Source of the DNA: Thermoplasmata archaeon | GTDB taxonomy: Archaea; Thermoplasmatota; Thermoplasmata; Thermoplasmatales; Thermoplasmataceae | Reading direction: 5' to 3' | NCBI GenBank assembly: GCA_021797225.1 | Contig: JAKAAE010000053.1 | Coordinates: 1 to 9,558 of the forward strand | DNA length: 9,558 bases | Part shown: positions 6,709 to 9,558 of the stretch, piece after piece | How positions within the stretch are numbered: position 1 is the first letter of the stretch | How the letters are laid out: every line of letters begins with the position of its first letter | Position numbers and translations under genes: made by a program | The notes under the pieces: generated by a model | What the model was told of the DNA's origin: nothing | What the model saw: only the letters and a program-made list of their open reading frames with translations | Databases searched by the model: none

Positions 6709-7839
6709 ATGGTGAAGCCAGAATTCCAACCCTTTGATGGAATAGTAACAGATGCTGACCGGTTCCATGTTATATGTGGGAAGCAGTATTTACTGGACTT
6801 TTCCGGGTCGGCAATGACTACCGGTTATAATTTCATCAAACCCGGTTGGTTAGTATCTCCTGTCAGCAGGCTAGTATTCAGAAATAGTTACACGGATGAA
6901 CTCAAAAGAAAACTTATAGAAATGACCGGTTTTGAGAATGTCGCATTCAGTACCTCCGGAACAGAAGCCTGTGATACAGCTCTTTCAAGATTTGGTAAAC
7001 CTATTATAGCACTGGAGGGAGCTTATCACGGACTCACTTTTCTGACCAGGCTGGTATCTAATGGTACGGGTTATGATGAAGAAAATAAGATAATCCACCT
7101 GAAATGCCCTGTTTCTGGTATTTCTACTGAAGATGCTATGGTATACAACTATGAAATTCTTAAGAACATCCATGTGAAACTCAATGGTGGAACAATGATT
7201 ATAGAGTTGATACAATCGGATGGAGGAGTGAATGTTCTACCTGAGGAATTTGTCAGAGAACTATTTGTGCTGGCCAAAGATCTTGGATTGCACACAATTG
7301 TTGATGAGGTTTATACAGGATATGGTAGATCCGGTGAAATGTTTCTATATCAGAAATATCAGGTACAGCCCGATATGGTATGTATAGGAAAGGGAATGGC
7401 CGCAGGCCTGCCTCTTGGTGCGGTTCTTTATAATGATAACTGGGATTTACCCTATAATGATGTTGTTAGCATGTCTGCTGGTAGCATGCTCGTTTCACGC
7501 GTTGCAGTCGAGGTTATAAGGCAATTGGACGAAAATCAACTCTTTTCTGTAAGACAAAATGGAAAAGAAATTATTAATAGACTCTTAGCTATTAAAAACA
7601 ATAGGATAACCTCTGTGAGAGGAAGAGGGTATATGATCGGAGTTGAACTTAATGATGGCAATGGAAAGCCAGATGGAAAATATGCACTGGAAATCAGAAA
7701 TGGATTATTCGGCAGGGGCGTAGTGTGTTCACTTACAGGTGCTTCAAATAATGTGTTGAAGGTAACTCCTCCTGTTCTTATAGATAGGGAAAATTTGAAT
7801 AAAGGAATTAGTATAATTGTAGATGAACTTGAAGAATAA
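6709..7839 (+). CDS. class III PLP-dependent aminotransferase-fold enzyme
   Basis: A 376-residue cytosolic enzyme of the class III (acetylornithine/omega-aminotransferase) fold. Seen: SGTEA at 83-87 (phosphate binding), AYHG at 105-108, IELIQSDGG in place of the usual EPIQGxGG, DEVYTGYGRSG with D199 for the pyridine nitrogen of PLP, and GKGMAAGLPLGAV with K228 as the Schiff-base lysine. A later GRGYMIGVEL leads into the C-terminal domain. It is shorter than most of the family (about 390-450), mainly because the N-terminal segment and the stretch after SGTEA are trimmed. Class III enzymes include aminotransferases, but also amino acid racemases/epimerases and aminomutases. The downstream epimerase and upstream permease fit either role. 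The gene starts immediately after the permease stop, with a Shine-Dalgarno eight bases upstream. Confidence 0.85.
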   Translation: MVKPEFQPFDGIVTDADRFHVICGKQYLLDFSGSAMTTGYNFIKPGWLVSPVSRLVFRNSYTDELKRKLIEMTGFENVAFSTSGTEACDTALSRFGKPIIALEGAYHGLTFLTRLVSNGTGYDEENKIIHLKCPVSGISTEDAMVYNYEILKNIHVKLNGGTMIIELIQSDGGVNVLPEEFVRELFVLAKDLGLHTIVDEVYTGYGRSGEMFLYQKYQVQPDMVCIGKGMAAGLPLGAVLYNDNWDLPYNDVVSMSAGSMLVSRVAVEVIRQLDENQLFSVRQNGKEIINRLLAIKNNRITSVRGRGYMIGVELNDGNGKPDGKYALEIRNGLFGRGVVCSLTGASNNVLKVTPPVLIDRENLNKGISIIVDELEE

Positions 7840-7841
7840 AT

Positions 7842-7848
7842 GAGGTAA
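7842..7848 (+). promoter_or_regulatory. ribosome binding site of the epimerase gene
   Basis: GAGGTAAT in the 13-base gap after the aminotransferase stop matches seven of eight bases of the archaeal consensus GAGGTGAT, about six bases before the ATG at 7853. It fixes this start. Confidence 0.65.
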
Positions 7849-7852
7849 TAAA

Positions 7853-8977
7853 ATGAATGTAGAGAATTATTTTAAATTAGAATACCATAATAAAACGGAA
7901 ATAGCCGGGATACCTATTGATAACTGTGAAGTGCTGAGAATTAGAATACCCCTTAACCTTGTTTTTGCAATTTCTCTTGGCAACCAAGAATTTTATGATG
8001 GAATTATTGTAAAATTAAATTCTGTAAGCATTACAGGATACGGAGAGGCAGAAACAATAGCCGAAATTACCGGAGAAACACCAGATGTGTTATTCAATAT
8101 TGTAACAGGAATTTTATCCATGCTTAACGGTAAAAAATTTGAAGGGATAGAAGACCTTTCTGAATTGATTAATCATTACTGCTATGGAAATACTGCTGCA
8201 AAAAGTGCTGTTGATATGGCATTTTACGATCTTCTGGGGAAATCATTGGGAGTACATGTTGTAAAAATCACTGGTGGTAATTTTAAACCAAGAATGACAA
8301 GTCTGACCATTCCTATTGGAACAAAAGAGGAAAGCCTGGCTCTCCTTGAAAAATATCAGGATTCCGGTGCTTCAATCATTAAGATAAAACTGGGAAAAGA
8401 TGTGGACAGTGATATTATAAGAATAAAGTACATTGCTGAACATTTAAGAGATGGAGTCAGATTTTTTGCTGATGCAAACCAGGGATATAACTTAAGAAAC
8501 GCTATAAAGATTTCGGGAATTTTACAGAGATATGAGGCCGTATTTTTTGAACAACCAATGAACAGATTAGACCTGAATGGTGCCAGGGAACTGAGGCACA
8601 AATCCGGGCTTCCGGTGATGCTCGATGAAAGTATATCCTCTCCAATGGATGTAATGAATGCAATCAGAATGGACGCCGCCGATATGATTAATGTGAAATT
8701 ATCTAAAAGCGGTGGAATTCATCAAGCTATAAAGGCACTTACTGTAGCACAGGCGGCTGGAATGGATGCCATGGTGGGTTGTATGCTGGAATCTAAACTG
8801 GGGATAGCAGCTTCTCTTGTAGTTGCAAATAGCGTTAATAATGTAAAATTTACTGATTTAGATGGATTCACATATCTTTCAGAGCAACCATTTAAGGGTG
8901 GTCTAAATTTCGAGAATGGAAGGGATGATCTATTGAACGGTGAAGGATTTGCTGTAAAACTAAACAGTGAATTTTAA
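7853..8977 (+). CDS. enolase-superfamily dipeptide epimerase (AEE-like)
   Basis: A 374-residue member of the muconate-lactonizing branch of the enolase superfamily: an N-terminal capping domain (about 1-140) and a TIM-barrel with the full active site. The acid/base lysine is K179 in KIKLG (177-181). Metal ligands are D207 (ADANQGY), E233 (FFEQP) and D258 (LDES). The opposite lysine is K282 (VKLSKSGG). GCMLES precedes a D335-L-D337 motif. DxD late in the barrel is the hallmark of dipeptide epimerases, where it binds the substrate's free amino group. Spacing from D258 to K282 (24) and K282 to D335 (53) equals that recalled for the Bacillus L-Ala-D/L-Glu epimerase. These enzymes interconvert L,L and L,D dipeptides with Mg2+; exact substrate is unknown. 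N-succinyl amino acid racemase is a less likely alternative because of DxD. Confidence 0.83.
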   Translation: MNVENYFKLEYHNKTEIAGIPIDNCEVLRIRIPLNLVFAISLGNQEFYDGIIVKLNSVSITGYGEAETIAEITGETPDVLFNIVTGILSMLNGKKFEGIEDLSELINHYCYGNTAAKSAVDMAFYDLLGKSLGVHVVKITGGNFKPRMTSLTIPIGTKEESLALLEKYQDSGASIIKIKLGKDVDSDIIRIKYIAEHLRDGVRFFADANQGYNLRNAIKISGILQRYEAVFFEQPMNRLDLNGARELRHKSGLPVMLDESISSPMDVMNAIRMDAADMINVKLSKSGGIHQAIKALTVAQAAGMDAMVGCMLESKLGIAASLVVANSVNNVKFTDLDGFTYLSEQPFKGGLNFENGRDDLLNGEGFAVKLNSEF

Positions 8978-9494
8978 TTATGTCCATCCTTGCCTTACTG
9001 TAATGATAATATGGATTCTCAGGTTCCAGTTTTATTGCATTGTTAAATTCATTAACTGCCTCACTGTAACGCTGGATGTCTGCTAAATCAAGTCCCTTGT
9101 TTCCATAATAATAGGATTTCTGTGGATCCAGTTTGATTACCTCATCGTATTCCTTTATTGCATCGTCCCAGCGCTTGATGGAATCGAGTGCAGTTGCACG
9201 GTTATAATGAAAATTGGGATCTTTGGGATCAAGCGCAATAGCATTTTCATAGGCTATTATAGCTCCCACATAGTTCTTTAAATTCTGCATTGCAATGCCC
9301 TTGTTATAGTAATAACCGGCAATCTCTGGATCGAGTTTTATGGCTATTTCATATTCTTTTATTGCTTCGTTATTTAGTCCCATTTTGACCAGTAGATTGG
9401 CCTTATCGTTATGATTATTGGCATTATCAGGATTGTTCACAATTGCTTCCTCCAGGGACTTTAACTCTTTCTTATATCTCTCTGAATCTTCCAT
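8892..9494 (-). CDS. TPR protein, probably C-terminally truncated
   Basis: A 200-residue protein with a helical lead (1-24), four well-formed TPRs at 25-58, 59-92, 93-126 and 127-160 with consensus-like cores (for example EAIKEYEIAIKLDP), and the start of a fifth at PYYHYSKAR (161-169). From about residue 170 the TPR pattern ends abruptly, and most of the tail (IKIHCLVLQQILH onward) is antisense to the last codons of the dipeptide epimerase gene, an 86-base convergent overlap. The tail is therefore probably not original; the gene looks cut by a rearrangement and now uses a chance stop. The four repeats could still fold as a small TPR domain. Role: protein-protein binding, partner unknown. It is a close relative in style of the ten-repeat protein at 962-2203. 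Promoter spacing supports the ATG at 9494. Confidence 0.75.
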   Translation of the reverse strand: MEDSERYKKELKSLEEAIVNNPDNANNHNDKANLLVKMGLNNEAIKEYEIAIKLDPEIAGYYYNKGIAMQNLKNYVGAIIAYENAIALDPKDPNFHYNRATALDSIKRWDDAIKEYDEVIKLDPQKSYYYGNKGLDLADIQRYSEAVNEFNNAIKLEPENPYYHYSKARMDIIKIHCLVLQQILHRSIDHPFHSRNLDHP

Positions 9495-9511
9495 ATGTCA
9501 TTAACTCTGAC

Positions 9512-9525
9512 GTATATATAAAAAT
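9512..9525 (-). promoter_or_regulatory. box A promoter of the truncated TPR gene
   Basis: The minus strand has TTTTTATATATACG (9512-9525), centred about 24 bases before the ATG at 9494, predicting a leaderless transcript as for the other TPR gene. The remaining bases to the window end (9526-9558) show nothing recognisable. Confidence 0.55.
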
Positions 9526-9558
9526 TGGCAAAACTCATTAATACAAATGAAGTGCCAG

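Noticed and set aside
1..9558. tRNA, rRNA genes or CRISPR arrays
   Set aside because: I looked for cloverleaf-like GC-rich stretches, GTTCGA-type loops and regularly spaced repeats by eye and found none.

Overview
The window looks like a piece of a chromosome from an archaeon, most likely an acidophilic Thermoplasmatales relative (Ferroplasma, Cuniculiplasma or Acidiplasma type). This rests on AT-rich DNA, heavy use of AGA/AGG and ATA codons, archaeal box A (TTTAWATA-like) promoters placed about 20-25 bases before start codons (leaderless transcripts), Shine-Dalgarno sites mainly inside an operon, and the gene types present (many-TPR proteins, APC and MFS permeases, a DsrE protein). The genus is an inference and was not checked by database search.

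Layout. Positions 1-40 hold at most the tail of an upstream gene. A small DsrE-family protein (163-510, +) is followed by a decayed 3' end of an IS200/IS605-type element (about 690-867): the last codons of tnpB and a structured right end resembling an omega-RNA scaffold. Next come a ten-repeat TPR protein (962-2203, -) and an MFS carrier (2388-3779, -), each with its own leaderless promoter. From about 4183 to 5200 (-) lies a heavily damaged IS4-superfamily transposase that still shows all three catalytic regions despite five in-frame stops and one frameshift.

The metabolic core is a tight three-gene + operon at 5281-8977: an APC-superfamily amino acid permease, a class III PLP-dependent aminotransferase-fold enzyme whose ATG directly abuts the permease stop, and an enolase-superfamily enzyme 13 bases further on with the full dipeptide-epimerase signature (K179, D207, E233, D258, K282 and a D335-x-D337 motif). 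The set suggests uptake followed by stereochemical inversion and/or transamination of amino acids or small peptides. Dipeptide epimerases are best known from murein-peptide recycling, yet Thermoplasmatales have no murein, so scavenging bacterial debris or handling D-amino acids is an attractive but unproven role.

The right end holds a second TPR gene (8892-9494, -), convergent with the epimerase gene. Its TPR homology stops 8-13 bases from the epimerase stop, and its last 30 or so codons are antisense to that gene, so it is probably a truncated paralogue. Overall this is an ordinary archaeal accessory region shaped by two dead transposable elements. The most interesting parts are the epimerase operon and the possibly still transcribed IS605 remnant.
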